Shown piece after piece: positions 42,602 to 50,875 of a stretch of DNA of 64,000 nt. A program made the position numbers and the translations under genes. The DNA is from Listeria grayi DSM 20601 (lineage in GTDB: Bacteria; Bacillota; Bacilli; Lactobacillales; Listeriaceae): contig NZ_GL538352.1 of assembly GCF_000148995.1 (NCBI RefSeq), positions 1,422,974-1,486,973 on the forward strand. The letters run 5' to 3'. Positions within the stretch are counted from its first letter, which is position 1. Each line of letters starts with the position of its first letter. The notes below the pieces were generated by a model. The model did no database searches. It was not told the origin of the DNA and saw only the letters and a program-made list of their open reading frames with translations.

Positions 42602-42604
42602 GGA

Positions 42605-42738
42605 CTATGGTATTGTTTGCCCCACAATAAGCCCCGGAAGGTTGTTGTGTTAAACAATAAAAATGAAAATAAATAGTTTTTTCGGGAATCGGAACATTTC
42701 CGGGAGCTAATTTTGTAAAAATATTAGGAGGGTAACTC
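42605..42738 (+). promoter_or_regulatory. Candidate L13 leader RNA
   Basis: The about 135-base leader before rplM matches the position of the known Firmicute L13 leader family. A hairpin is visible where CGGGAA pairs with TTTCCGGG around 42683-42705. I identify it from position and structure, not from an alignment. Confidence 0.55.
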
Positions 42739-43176
42739 ATGCGTACAACTTATATGGCGAAACCCGGCGAAGTAGAACGTAAATGGTACGTGATCGACGC
42801 TGAAGGTGTTTCTTTAGGACGTTTGTCCAGCGAAGTAGCTTCAATTCTTCGTGGCAAAATCAAACCACAATTTACTCCAAATGTTGACACTGGAGACTTT
42901 GTAATTGTAATCAATGCTGGTAAGGTAGGTCTTACTGGTAAAAAAGCGACAGATAAAATCTATTACCGTCACTCTCAATATCCAGGCGGTCTGAAATCCC
43001 GTACAGCAGGCGAAATGCGTACAAACAACCCAGAAAAATTGATCGAGCTATCTGTAAAAGGTATGCTTCCAAAAAACTCACTAGGACGCGCACAATTCAA
43101 AAAATTACACGTATACGGCGGTTCCGAGCACGAACATGCAGCTCAACAACCAGAAGTATATCAATTACGCGGTTAA
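42739..43176 (+). CDS. rplM: 50S ribosomal protein L13
   Basis: L13, 145 residues ([21 protein letters not shown]-terminal [19 protein letters not shown]). TTAGGAGGG ribosome site. Followed after 26 bases by rpsI. Confidence 0.97.
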   Translation: MRTTYMAKPGEVERKWYVIDAEGVSLGRLSSEVASILRGKIKPQFTPNVDTGDFVIVINAGKVGLTGKKATDKIYYRHSQYPGGLKSRTAGEMRTNNPEKLIELSVKGMLPKNSLGRAQFKKLHVYGGSEHEHAAQQPEVYQLRG

Positions 43177-43202
43177 TTCATTTAAATAAGGAGGAATTCT
43201 AA

Positions 43203-43595
43203 GTGGCTCAAGTACAATATTACGGAACAGGTCGTCGTAAAAGCTCAGTAGCTCGTGTACGTCTAGTACCAGGCGACGGCAAAGTTGTTATCAATAATAG
43301 AGACTGGGAAGATTACATCCCATTCGCAGCACTACGCGAAGTAATCAAACAACCTTTAGTAGCAACAGATGCTTTAGGAAAATATGACGTATTAGTAAAC
43401 GTTCATGGTGGAGGCTACACTGGTCAAGCCGGTGCTATCCGTCACGGCGTGGCACGTGCACTATTACTTGTATCACCTGAGTACCGCCCAGCACTTAAAT
43501 CTGCTGGATTGCTAACTCGTGACCCTCGTATGAAAGAACGTAAAAAATACGGTCTTAAAGCGGCTCGTCGCGCACCTCAGTTCTCAAAACGTTAA
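43203..43595 (+). CDS. rpsI: 30S ribosomal protein S9, integration target
   Basis: S9, 130 residues, whose C-terminal KR reaches the P-site tRNA. It ends RRAPQFSKR with stop TAA. GTG start after AAGGAGG. Its last bases, TTCTCAAAACGTTAA, form the left attachment site of the mobile element; the coding sequence stays complete. Confidence 0.97.
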   Translation: MAQVQYYGTGRRKSSVARVRLVPGDGKVVINNRDWEDYIPFAALREVIKQPLVATDALGKYDVLVNVHGGGYTGQAGAIRHGVARALLLVSPEYRPALKSAGLLTRDPRMKERKKYGLKAARRAPQFSKR

Positions 43596-43596
43596 T
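43581..43596 (+). other. attL of the integrative element
   Basis: TTCTCAAAACGTTAAT at the rpsI stop codon is repeated with one change (TTCTCGAAACGTTAAT) at 53686-53701, the other edge of the element. rpsI 3' ends are known integration sites of Gram-positive ICEs and IMEs. Confidence 0.85.
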
Positions 43597-43627
43597 ATCT
43601 TTATTGATATGTTGCTACTCAAAAGTA

Positions 43628-43647
43628 TTAATTGGTGTTAATTGGAG
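43628..43647. repeat. Tandem TTAATTGG repeats near attL, possible integrase arm sites
   Basis: TTAATTGGTG (43628-43637) is followed directly by TTAATTGGAG. A similar TAAATTGGTG is near the other end at 53561-53570. Position inside both edges fits arm-type integrase binding sites; this is inference. Confidence 0.35.
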
Positions 43648-43677
43648 TAAATATCATAAGATTATATGAAAAATTTT

Positions 43678-43708
43678 AAAGTATCAGCATTTTGCTGATA
43701 CTTTTTTT
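43678..43708 (+). terminator. Terminator at the element's left edge
   Basis: AAAGTATCAGC pairs with GCTGATACTTT around a 5-base loop and is followed by T. It would end rpsI transcription in place of the terminator displaced beyond attR and insulate the AIPR gene. Confidence 0.85.
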
Positions 43709-43754
43709 GTATATTATGTTAAAATTAGTAAAATATATAAAAGGGGATTTTTAT

Positions 43755-45443
43755 ATGGCGATAAGTAAATTTGATTCATATTATTTAAAAATAAAAGAAG
43801 AAGCAGAAAAGATTCAAGAAAAAGAAAGCTATAATAATTTATCTTTGGCATTTGCTCATTGGTTTTTAGATATTCAGTACGGATTAAATGAGCAAGAAAT
43901 ATCGGAGTCATTAATTGATGGTGACGGAGACTATGGAATTGATGCTTTTATTCATGATGAAAATAATAAAGAGTTAGAAATATTTCAATTTAAGTTTCCA
44001 AGCAAAACAGAAACAATAAAAAAAGAAATTCCTCAAAATGATATTTACAAAGTTATAACAGGATTTAATTATCTATTAGATCCGTCAGAAGAATTACAAT
44101 TAAATAACGCATCTCAAAATTTTATCAATTTAAAAGAGAATTTAAGGAACTCTGAAATATTCAAATTTAAAATTAACTTTGTAAGTTTCAATCAAGGTAT
44201 AGTTGATAACACTGAAATTTTAACGAATTTTACAAATAAAAATCAAAAAGAAACTGGAATTGATATTTCTTTTAGTACTTATAATGTTCACACTATTTCC
44301 AATATTTATGAAAAACTTCAAAGAAAAAATTCTGTTTCTATTAATCTAACTTATACAACTTTGCAACAAGCATATACTGCAAATGATATTGAATCATACG
44401 TTGGTTTAATTAACAGTAAAGATTTAATTGAAAGTATTGATGAAAAAATAGGTGTTATATTTGATGAAAATATTAGGCTTGCTGAAAAAAAATCAAGAGT
44501 CAATGACAATATCAAAAAAACTGCTTCGAATAATTCTTCTGAAATGTTTTATTTTTATAATAATGGTATCACTTTTATTTGTGACAGTATTGAGAACAGT
44601 CCCAATTCTCGTATAGCAAAATTAGAAGGTGCTTCAATTGTTAATGGTTGTCAAACAGTAACATCTCTCTTTGAAGTTTACAAAGAGGGAAAATTAAAAA
44701 CTAATACAGATATCCTTATTAGAATAACAAAGATATCAGATTATGAACAAAGATCTAGAATTACTCAGTTTCTTAATTCACAAAATCCGATTAAGGATAG
44801 CTATTTTATTGCAAACCATAGTATAGTAAGAGACTTACAAAACAAATTAGTAGAAAAGGGTTACTTTTTAGAAAGACAAATAAACGAAGCTTCTTATAAG
44901 GAAGAATATACAGACAGCAAAATGAAAAAAGATAAAAAAGTCATAAAGCTAGAAGATGTTATTCAGTACTATAGTGCTTACTATCTAGATAAATTTTCTG
45001 CAACAGCTAAGAGAAGTAAATCTAGTTTGTTTAGTGCAGATAATGTTGAAGAAATTCTATCTGGAATGTCTGAGGATAAGGTAATTTATTCTTATAATTT
45101 ATATCAAGAGGTTTCTAAAGTAATCACAGCTTATCGAAGATATCGTAGAAATAAAGAAAATGAAGAATTTATTAATTTAATGAATTTATCAAAAAAAGAA
45201 ATGGAAAGAGATGAAGCTAAATATCTCTTTATTAACACCGCCGATATACTGATTTTGAATACTTGTCGTCACATAAAAGAAAAGAATCCCCAAATTAATA
45301 ATGATATTGATTTAATAGTTGAAGCAATCAAAACAATAAAAACATTAATTGAAAATGATGAAGAATTAAAAGAAATGTTACCTGCTGGTCTTACAAAAAA
45401 TCAAAAAATCTATTCAGAAGTCAAAAAACATTATAGTAAGTAA
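43755..45443 (+). CDS. AIPR-family putative phage-defence protein
   Basis: Protein of 562 residues that I recognise as AIPR (abortive infection phage resistance) family. The N-terminal about 100 residues look like a PD-(D/E)xK nuclease of Mrr type: GDGDYGIDAF (Asp63) then IFQFKF (Gln78-x-Lys80). The hallmark NGCQT is at 297-301 in a region ASIVNGCQTVTSLFE, followed by RITQFLNSQNPIKDSYF. Known members act in phage defence, probably by nucleic-acid cleavage. AAAGGGG lies 8 bases before ATG 43755; the frame start at 43692 is inside a terminator hairpin. It is the only plus-strand gene of the element besides the IS genes, placed next to attL like cargo. Confidence 0.82.
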   Translation: MAISKFDSYYLKIKEEAEKIQEKESYNNLSLAFAHWFLDIQYGLNEQEISESLIDGDGDYGIDAFIHDENNKELEIFQFKFPSKTETIKKEIPQNDIYKVITGFNYLLDPSEELQLNNASQNFINLKENLRNSEIFKFKINFVSFNQGIVDNTEILTNFTNKNQKETGIDISFSTYNVHTISNIYEKLQRKNSVSINLTYTTLQQAYTANDIESYVGLINSKDLIESIDEKIGVIFDENIRLAEKKSRVNDNIKKTASNNSSEMFYFYNNGITFICDSIENSPNSRIAKLEGASIVNGCQTVTSLFEVYKEGKLKTNTDILIRITKISDYEQRSRITQFLNSQNPIKDSYFIANHSIVRDLQNKLVEKGYFLERQINEASYKEEYTDSKMKKDKKVIKLEDVIQYYSAYYLDKFSATAKRSKSSLFSADNVEEILSGMSEDKVIYSYNLYQEVSKVITAYRRYRRNKENEEFINLMNLSKKEMERDEAKYLFINTADILILNTCRHIKEKNPQINNDIDLIVEAIKTIKTLIENDEELKEMLPAGLTKNQKIYSEVKKHYSK

Positions 45444-45450
45444 AAATAAA

Positions 45451-45487
45451 GCAGTCATCTGTAATTCAATGATGACTGTTTTATTTG
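45451..45487. terminator. Terminator after the AIPR gene
   Basis: CAGTCATC (45452-45459) pairs with GATGACTG (45471-45478), extended by AAATAA/TTATTT, working in both directions. The stretch to 45644 holds nothing else I can support. Confidence 0.75.
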
Positions 45488-45644
45488 AGGTTAAACTTCT
45501 AATTTTATTATAGTTGGATTCCTTATAGTAGTATGCATTCCTGTTGTTAATGCATCTTTGCTTAATGTTTTTCTCTAAGTTCTGAATAAATATGGATCAT
45601 AAAATATTACCTCTCGAGTATTAACTTATTCTATATAATGATTT

Positions 45645-46013
45645 TTAATATTTATTAGTTAAATAATAGTTGTTTCGTACTAATTCAATTTGTGGTAAGG
45701 TCAATGGTGTAATATACAATATATTATTTTCTAATTCTCTAAAGTTAAAGAAAAAAATATACTTTCCCTTGAAGTCAATAACTTGATCATTAAGAATTAA
45801 AGATTTGTTCCAAGACTGATTAGGTTCTAGTCTAGTTGCTGGAACAATTAAAATATTATCTTGAAAGTAAAAATCAAAATCGCTTGATAAATATTCATCG
45901 GTTAAAATTTTGAAGTTTTCTCGTGAAATGGGTATCTGTTCAAATTTCATGGTATGTGCATCAAATCTATTTATATTTTCATTTATTCCGAAAGCAAATG
46001 TTGTATTGTTCAT
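45645..46013 (-). CDS. Unrecognised small protein of the element
   Basis: A 122-residue protein with alternating hydrophobic and polar residues (likely beta-rich), no signal peptide and no membrane segment. The start is supported by GGGGAGGTAA 8 bases before ATG 46013. It is the last minus-strand gene before the AIPR gene, 28 bases after the integrase, and could be a further cargo or accessory gene. No family recognised. Confidence 0.55.
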   Translation of the reverse strand: MNNTTFAFGINENINRFDAHTMKFEQIPISRENFKILTDEYLSSDFDFYFQDNILIVPATRLEPNQSWNKSLILNDQVIDFKGKYIFFFNFRELENNILYITPLTLPQIELVRNNYYLTNKY

Positions 46014-46041
46014 TTCATTGGTTACCTCCCCAGTAGTATAA

Positions 46042-47088
46042 TTACTTTAAAGAATTTAGTAAATCTAAAGCATCAGCATCTTGCTGGTGTTTTTTTTCGG
46101 GCATTAGTTCCAAGTAATAATTCTGCGTGGTTAATATCGAGCTATGACCTAAACGCTTTGATATATAATCTAACCTTAAATTATCATTTGAAAATAAGTA
46201 TGATGCATGTGTATCGCGTAATCCGTGAAAGGTAGTTCGTTCAATTTCAAGTTCATCCAGCATTTTAGCTAATATTTCAGATTGCTTAAAACCATCTCTT
46301 CCAAATATATAGCCATTACTTTTCTCTTTAACTGTTACTAAAAGATCATAGACTTCTTTATTGATACTTACATCACGTTTAGAGTGCTTTGTTTTTAATA
46401 GTATATCATCACTATGAGGACTTATTGAACGTTTTATACGTATACCATACTCGTAAATATCCTCTTTCTTAATTCCTAGTAATTCGCCTCGACGTGCACC
46501 TGTTTCTAATGCTAAAAGTACTAAAATATGAAAATCATTTTTCGGATTGTTAAGCAAATAAGATCTTAGCTTTTTGAAATCTGTTATAGATAATGCTTTA
46601 TTTCTTTTATCTAATTCTTTTCCTCTAGTTTTAACAAGTCCAGCAAAATCAGAGGAAAGCAATCCACGACCATAGGCATAACGTAGGGATGTTCTAATTT
46701 TTAATAATACTTCTGTAGTAGTTTTTCTAGAATGAGTTTTACCATATTCATCTATCTTCATTTGTACAACAATATCATTTAAATCGCTTAGTTTTGTATC
46801 TCCAAATAGCTGTTTAACGATAGGTATTGTTCTTGTATAGTTAATAAATGTGGCAGGTCTAACGTCATTCTTTTTAACTAAATGAACCCAGTTTTCAAAA
46901 AATATAGCGAATGATTCATTTCTACTAGCTAGATCTACACCGTTTCCTTTTGCAATTTCATTCTGCATTGCCCAACGTTTAGCTTCTGTGAGTGTTTTAA
47001 ATGTCTTTGAAATACGGTTATTTACACCATTCTTATAATTAGATATTTGTACTCTGTATGATTTACCTCGTTTGGTTATTGTCGCCAT
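46042..47088 (-). CDS. int: Tyrosine integrase
   Basis: Site-specific recombinase of 348 residues. An N-terminal AP2-like arm-binding domain (MATITKRGKSYRVQISNYKNG) is followed by a SAM-like core-binding domain and the catalytic domain with Arg in LETGARRGELLG, His-x-x-Arg in HGLRDTHAS, His in LGHSSILTTQNYY and the nucleophilic Tyr in QNYY. Such integrases of Tn916/ICE type commonly target rpsI 3' ends. Next to the excisionase. Confidence 0.93.
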   Translation of the reverse strand: MATITKRGKSYRVQISNYKNGVNNRISKTFKTLTEAKRWAMQNEIAKGNGVDLASRNESFAIFFENWVHLVKKNDVRPATFINYTRTIPIVKQLFGDTKLSDLNDIVVQMKIDEYGKTHSRKTTTEVLLKIRTSLRYAYGRGLLSSDFAGLVKTRGKELDKRNKALSITDFKKLRSYLLNNPKNDFHILVLLALETGARRGELLGIKKEDIYEYGIRIKRSISPHSDDILLKTKHSKRDVSINKEVYDLLVTVKEKSNGYIFGRDGFKQSEILAKMLDELEIERTTFHGLRDTHASYLFSNDNLRLDYISKRLGHSSILTTQNYYLELMPEKKHQQDADALDLLNSLK

Positions 47089-47104
47089 AATAATACCTCT
47101 ATTC

Positions 47105-47293
47105 TTAATTTATTGACTGTTCAAGAATGAAGTTCTCCAATTCTTTTATCGTGTAACGTTCATGTTTACCAACCATAAATCTTTTGAGTTTATCAGAACT
47201 TCTAATATATTTATCGAATGACTTTGGATCTACTCCTAAAAATTTTGATGCTTGCTCTCTTGTTAATAAAAAAGGTAATTTTAAATCTTCCAT
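47105..47293 (-). CDS. xis: Excisionase-like helix-turn-helix protein
   Basis: A 62-residue protein with an AlpA/excisionase-type winged helix: LTREQASKFLGVDPKSFDKYI then KRFMVGKHERYTIKELENFI. AAAGGAG lies 8 bases before ATG 47293. It sits 16 bases upstream of int and would direct excision. Confidence 0.82.
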   Translation of the reverse strand: MEDLKLPFLLTREQASKFLGVDPKSFDKYIRSSDKLKRFMVGKHERYTIKELENFILEQSIN

Positions 47294-47321
47294 AAAAATC
47301 ACTCCTTTAACTTTTTCAATG

Positions 47322-47507
47322 CTATAATTTGATTTTTTTATATCGAACTTTGTTATTAACTAGCTTTCCATTTTTATATACTTTAGAATTGTAACTTGAT
47401 TCATATACAACTTGTTGATCTTTAAAAAGTTTTTCATCTGATAATACTTTGATTTCTTCAACTTTTTTTAAATTTCTAGAAGCATAGTATGATTTTTTTT
47501 CCATACT
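47322..47507 (-). pseudogene. 3' part of the element's replication initiator, cut off by the IS
   Basis: From the target duplication (47501-47507) the minus-strand frame encodes about 60 residues, MEKKSYYASRNLKKVEE to KVRYKKIKL. Joined to the 5' part at 49672 and with one duplication copy removed, the reading frame continues without a stop, giving a 252-residue protein. Confidence 0.8.
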
Positions 47508-47609
47508 TGTAAAGGGCCATATTAAAATGTAGGAAAAGGGCCATCGAAAATGTAGGTACATGACAAATCTGATATTCTTTTTCATGAAACTATCCAAGGA
47601 GAGTGAATC

Positions 47610-48836
47610 ATGAGAAAAGATGTCTTAGAAGGAGTGTTACTACACATTATGAATGAAATTCATCCTAATTTCGCAGCCCTTGCCAAACAATATAATTGTG
47701 ATTATCGAACGGTTAAACGCTATTATGAAGCTGGATTGACGGGGGATTTAGATAAGCTTAGAGAGAGAAAACCTTCGGTCCCTCCTTTGCTTCATGGTTT
47801 TGAAGAAATTATTCGTGATAAATTAGAATTAAATTGTTCGGCAGCTTCTATCTTTTATTTCTTAGGTAAAAAAGGTTATAAAGGGAGTTATACAACGATT
47901 AAACGTTATTGTCGTAAATACCGGGAAGAAAAAGTACAAAAAGCAACGATTCGTATTGAGACCACACCCGGTCTTTCTGCTCAAGTAGATTGGAAAGAAA
48001 ACGTTAAAATGGTTAGCCGAGACGGTGAAGTGTTTTATTTCAATATTTTTCTCTATATTCTTGGTTACTCAAGAATGAAGTACTTAGAGCTCACTTTTGA
48101 TCGAACACAACCGACGGTTTTTCAGTGTTTAGTCAATGCCTTTGAATATTGCGGAAACGGTATTCCTCAAGAAATTTGGTTTGACAATATGAAAACCGTT
48201 GTCGACCGTAGTAAGAGTCAATTCACACAAACTGTTTTCAATGAAAAATTCCGGCAATTTGCGAAAGATGCTGGATTCCATCCGATTGCTTGTCGTCCTT
48301 TTAGACCCCAAACAAAAGGGAAAGTGGAAGCATTAGCCCGAACAGTTGAGCGTTTAATGGTCTTTAATTATGAATTTACAGATGTACAAGAGTTAAAACA
48401 GATCATATATGAATTGATGCAAGATCTGAATGGCTCCGTCTCACAAGCCATCCACAACAAACCGACGGTTTTACTAAAGGAAGAGCTTCCCATACTAGCT
48501 CCCATCCATCGTTTAGAATTGCTCAGCTATGTTTCTAGAAATAAACGTCTACTGAGAAAGGTATCGATGGAGTCCATGGTTCAATATCAAAATGCTAAAT
48601 ATTCTGTTCCTGTTAAATATATTGGGAAAGAAGTGACGTTAGATATTCGTAGGGACAATCTATTTGTTTGGTATGGGGATAAATGTATTCGAACCCATCC
48701 TATAAGTGAAAAAGCGCTTAATTATCAACGCGAAGACTCGCTTGAAATTTTGCGTTCCGATGTATTTAAATATTTAGAAGATGAAGAATTAGAGCGATTT
48801 GTCGATGATAATTTACATGCATATGACGATCTATAA
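47610..48836 (+). CDS. istA: IS21-type transposase IstA
   Basis: DDE transposase of 408 residues. An N-terminal helix-turn-helix (FAALAKQYNCDYRTVKRYY) precedes the integrase core with Asp in AQVDWKE, Asp in IWFDNMKT and Glu in KGKVEALARTVE. CAAGGAGAG ribosome site. istB follows immediately. Confidence 0.95.
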   Translation: MRKDVLEGVLLHIMNEIHPNFAALAKQYNCDYRTVKRYYEAGLTGDLDKLRERKPSVPPLLHGFEEIIRDKLELNCSAASIFYFLGKKGYKGSYTTIKRYCRKYREEKVQKATIRIETTPGLSAQVDWKENVKMVSRDGEVFYFNIFLYILGYSRMKYLELTFDRTQPTVFQCLVNAFEYCGNGIPQEIWFDNMKTVVDRSKSQFTQTVFNEKFRQFAKDAGFHPIACRPFRPQTKGKVEALARTVERLMVFNYEFTDVQELKQIIYELMQDLNGSVSQAIHNKPTVLLKEELPILAPIHRLELLSYVSRNKRLLRKVSMESMVQYQNAKYSVPVKYIGKEVTLDIRRDNLFVWYGDKCIRTHPISEKALNYQREDSLEILRSDVFKYLEDEELERFVDDNLHAYDDL

Positions 48837-48846
48837 GGAGGAAATG

Positions 48847-49602
48847 ATGTCCCATTACCATCAATTGTTAAATCAACTAAACGAATTGAATTTATCTTGC
48901 ATGAAAGAAAATCTACCTGCCCATTTAGATGAGGTTGCCAAAAGTGATAAATCGCTTGTAGACTCTTTATTCGAGCTCACCCAACAAGAAATTAGTTATC
49001 GTAAAAAAGAAAGTCAAAAAAAGGTATTAAAGCGTGCAATGTTCCCCTACCACAAACGACTCCATGATTTCAATTTTGATTTTCAACCAAGGATAAAAAA
49101 GAAGGAAATGCAGGATTTATTAACATTACGCTTTTTAGACACATATGACAATATTCTCTTTATTGGAAATAGTGGTGTTGGAAAGACCCATTTAGCCGTT
49201 TCAATTGGATTAGAATGTATCGATCGTGGTTTAAGTTGTTTGTTCATTACGAGCACTGAATTAGTGAATCGTTTGATCCGCGCTCACAAGCGCGGAACTA
49301 GCGAAACGATGCTAAAAAAATATTCGGGTTATTCGGTGTTGATTATCGACGAAGTCGGCTATTTACCTTTCTCCAAAGAAGGTTCCAACTTACTTTTTCA
49401 GCTGATTAATATGCGGTATGAAAGAAAATCTACGATTGTTACAACCAATATCCCACTATCCCAGTGGTCCGAAATATTTGGAAACAAGAAGCTTACCAAC
49501 GCGCTACTGGACCGGTTGGTCCATCACTCTAAATTGATCCAAATTACGGGGCCCTCTTATAGAATGAAGAGTTATAGCGAAAACAAAGAGGTGAAATCGT
49601 AA
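48847..49602 (+). CDS. istB: IS21-type helper ATPase IstB
   Basis: AAA+ protein of 251 residues that helps IstA choose target DNA. Walker A IGNSGVGKTHLA and Walker B SVLIIDEVGYLP are present, and the N-terminal helical domain is usual. AAGGAGG overlaps the end of istA; ATG 48847 (spacing 5) or 48844 (spacing 2). Confidence 0.95.
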   Translation: MSHYHQLLNQLNELNLSCMKENLPAHLDEVAKSDKSLVDSLFELTQQEISYRKKESQKKVLKRAMFPYHKRLHDFNFDFQPRIKKKEMQDLLTLRFLDTYDNILFIGNSGVGKTHLAVSIGLECIDRGLSCLFITSTELVNRLIRAHKRGTSETMLKKYSGYSVLIIDEVGYLPFSKEGSNLLFQLINMRYERKSTIVTTNIPLSQWSEIFGNKKLTNALLDRLVHHSKLIQITGPSYRMKSYSENKEVKS

Positions 49603-49671
49603 AAACGTTTAAACGATTTTCACCTACATTTTCAGTGGCCTAAAACCAACATTTTAATATGGCCCTTGACA

Positions 49672-50251
49672 CCATACTTTCTAATAACTCTTGTGCCATA
49701 CCTTTTTTCATATATTTTGCTACGTATCTACCAGCATTTGAAGCATCATCAATTTCATGAATTTTATTAATTCTAACAGCTCCATGACCCCATATTTTTA
49801 ATAATTTACTGTGAGGAACATAAGGAAAACTAAATAATAACAGATGCACATGCCATGCACCTCGTTTTTGTTTTTCTAATACAGCAATATACTTTATTAA
49901 TCTTTTTTTGGTACCTAATACATGATAATTTAAGCGTGTAACAAATTTATCGAACATATTATTAAATAATGATCTGTCTCTTATATTTTCTCTGGTTGTA
50001 AGTGTTAAAAAGCTAGTTTTATTATCAAAATTTACGTCTACCAAGCGAATAAGATTCCATTTAGCTTGTTCACGTGTTCTAGCTAATCTTTTTAACTTTA
50101 ATTCTTTTTCATCTTTATCTAAATCATCAAATTCTTTAACACGCTCTTTCTTTTCACGATTAGTTATTTCAAAATCTGAAATAATAGGAAATTCATACTC
50201 GTAAACTTCAATATATGAATCTGTACGGATTATTTTTTGATTAGATGTCAT
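49672..50251 (-). pseudogene. rep: 5' part of an HUH rolling-circle replication initiator, interrupted by the IS
   Basis: 193 residues remain, starting MTSNQKIIRTDSYIEV after TTGGAGGG (ATG 50251; the frame is open to 50323). The HUH metal motif is WHVHLLLF (His134, His136) and candidate catalytic tyrosines are in GRYVAKYM (Tyr176, Tyr180). After Met193 the frame enters the IS and stops after ten foreign residues. The lost C-terminus is at 47322-47500. The intact protein would nick an origin to start rolling-circle replication, or act as relaxase, most likely at the palindrome just upstream. Confidence 0.85.
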
Positions 50252-50321
50252 AAAAATAACCCTCCAATTTTCTAGAAACGTTTGCCTATATAATAAATAA
50301 ACTAGGAGGGCAAAGCCCTCC

Positions 50322-50424
50322 ATACTTCTAAATCATGTTTACCTATGCAACGCTCCGCTAACACGCTTCCAGCTTGCCGGCTGGCGCCGGCAGTTTGCAT
50401 AGGGTTACATGATAAGAAGTATTT
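50322..50424. other. Palindromic origin or oriT candidate of the element
   Basis: Two nested inverted repeats: CCTATGCAA (50342-50350) with TTGCATAGG (50395-50403), extended on both outer sides (ATACTTCT ... CATGT) to arms of about 29 bases, and an inner 7-bp stem TGCCGGC (50375-50381) with GCCGGCA (50386-50392). The segment CGCTCCGCTAACACGC between them is unpaired. It is GC-rich inside a very AT-rich element and directly precedes rep, as double-strand origins or oriT sites do. Confidence 0.65.
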
Positions 50425-50740
50425 ATTTTGTTTTAGGTAATACATCAGTACAACTAAACCACAAATTTCCATTGAATTGACCGATTTGAAGATCTTTTAA
50501 TACAACTGGTGTAGTCTTGTTATTTTTTAAATCGTTAAAAGATAGGGTAGGTTTTAAGTTTTTTACTTTAACTTGTATTTTTTCCAAAAAGAACGGACTA
50601 TCATCATCTTGGATAGATATATCTAACTTATACGCGTCAAGTTCTCCAGTTTCATGATGAAGTGCTTCGGTGTAACTTTTCACTGCGACAAAGTTATTAC
50701 CTAATATTTCTGCATTTAAAAAGTCATTTAGCTTAATCAT
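50423..50740 (-). CDS. Unrecognised small protein beside the coupling ATPase
   Basis: A 105-residue acidic protein starting MIKLNDFLNAEILGNN, with alternating pattern suggesting a beta-barrel or OB-like fold; it lies where ICEs of the Tn916/ICEBs1 type encode small accessory proteins. AAAGAGGAAT lies about 9 bases before the start. No family can be named with confidence. Confidence 0.55.
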   Translation of the reverse strand: MIKLNDFLNAEILGNNFVAVKSYTEALHHETGELDAYKLDISIQDDDSPFFLEKIQVKVKNLKPTLSFNDLKNNKTTPVVLKDLQIGQFNGNLWFSCTDVLPKTK

Positions 50741-50875
50741 AATAATATTCCTCTTTTCTTAGTCAATTTGTATTTTTCAGCTTTTCAAGCTGACTGCCCT
50801 ATCACTCGGCAGACTCCGTGAAGATCTACTTTTTTATTCATTCGATAAATCGTTGAATGAATAAAAAGAGTAGAT

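Larger units (their letters stand above)
47508..49671 (+). mobile_element. IS21-family insertion sequence
   Basis: 2,164 bases starting TGT and ending ACA, with istA and istB. The left end has two copies of a terminal repeat beginning GGGCCATATTAAAATGTAGG and GGGCCATCGAAAATGTAGG; the right end has matching inverted copies. A 7-bp target duplication CCATACT flanks it at 47501-47507 and 49672-49678, so the insertion is recent. Confidence 0.95.

Noticed and set aside
43692..43754. Extended N-terminus for the AIPR protein
   Set aside because: The extra 21 codons lie in a terminator hairpin and lack a ribosome site; AAAGGGG precedes the ATG at 43755.
46069..46097. CATCAGC-GCTGGTG hairpin with T run resembling a plus-strand terminator
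   Set aside because: It lies inside the integrase coding sequence on the other strand and explains itself by codons for KKHQQDADALD; no plus-strand gene ends there.
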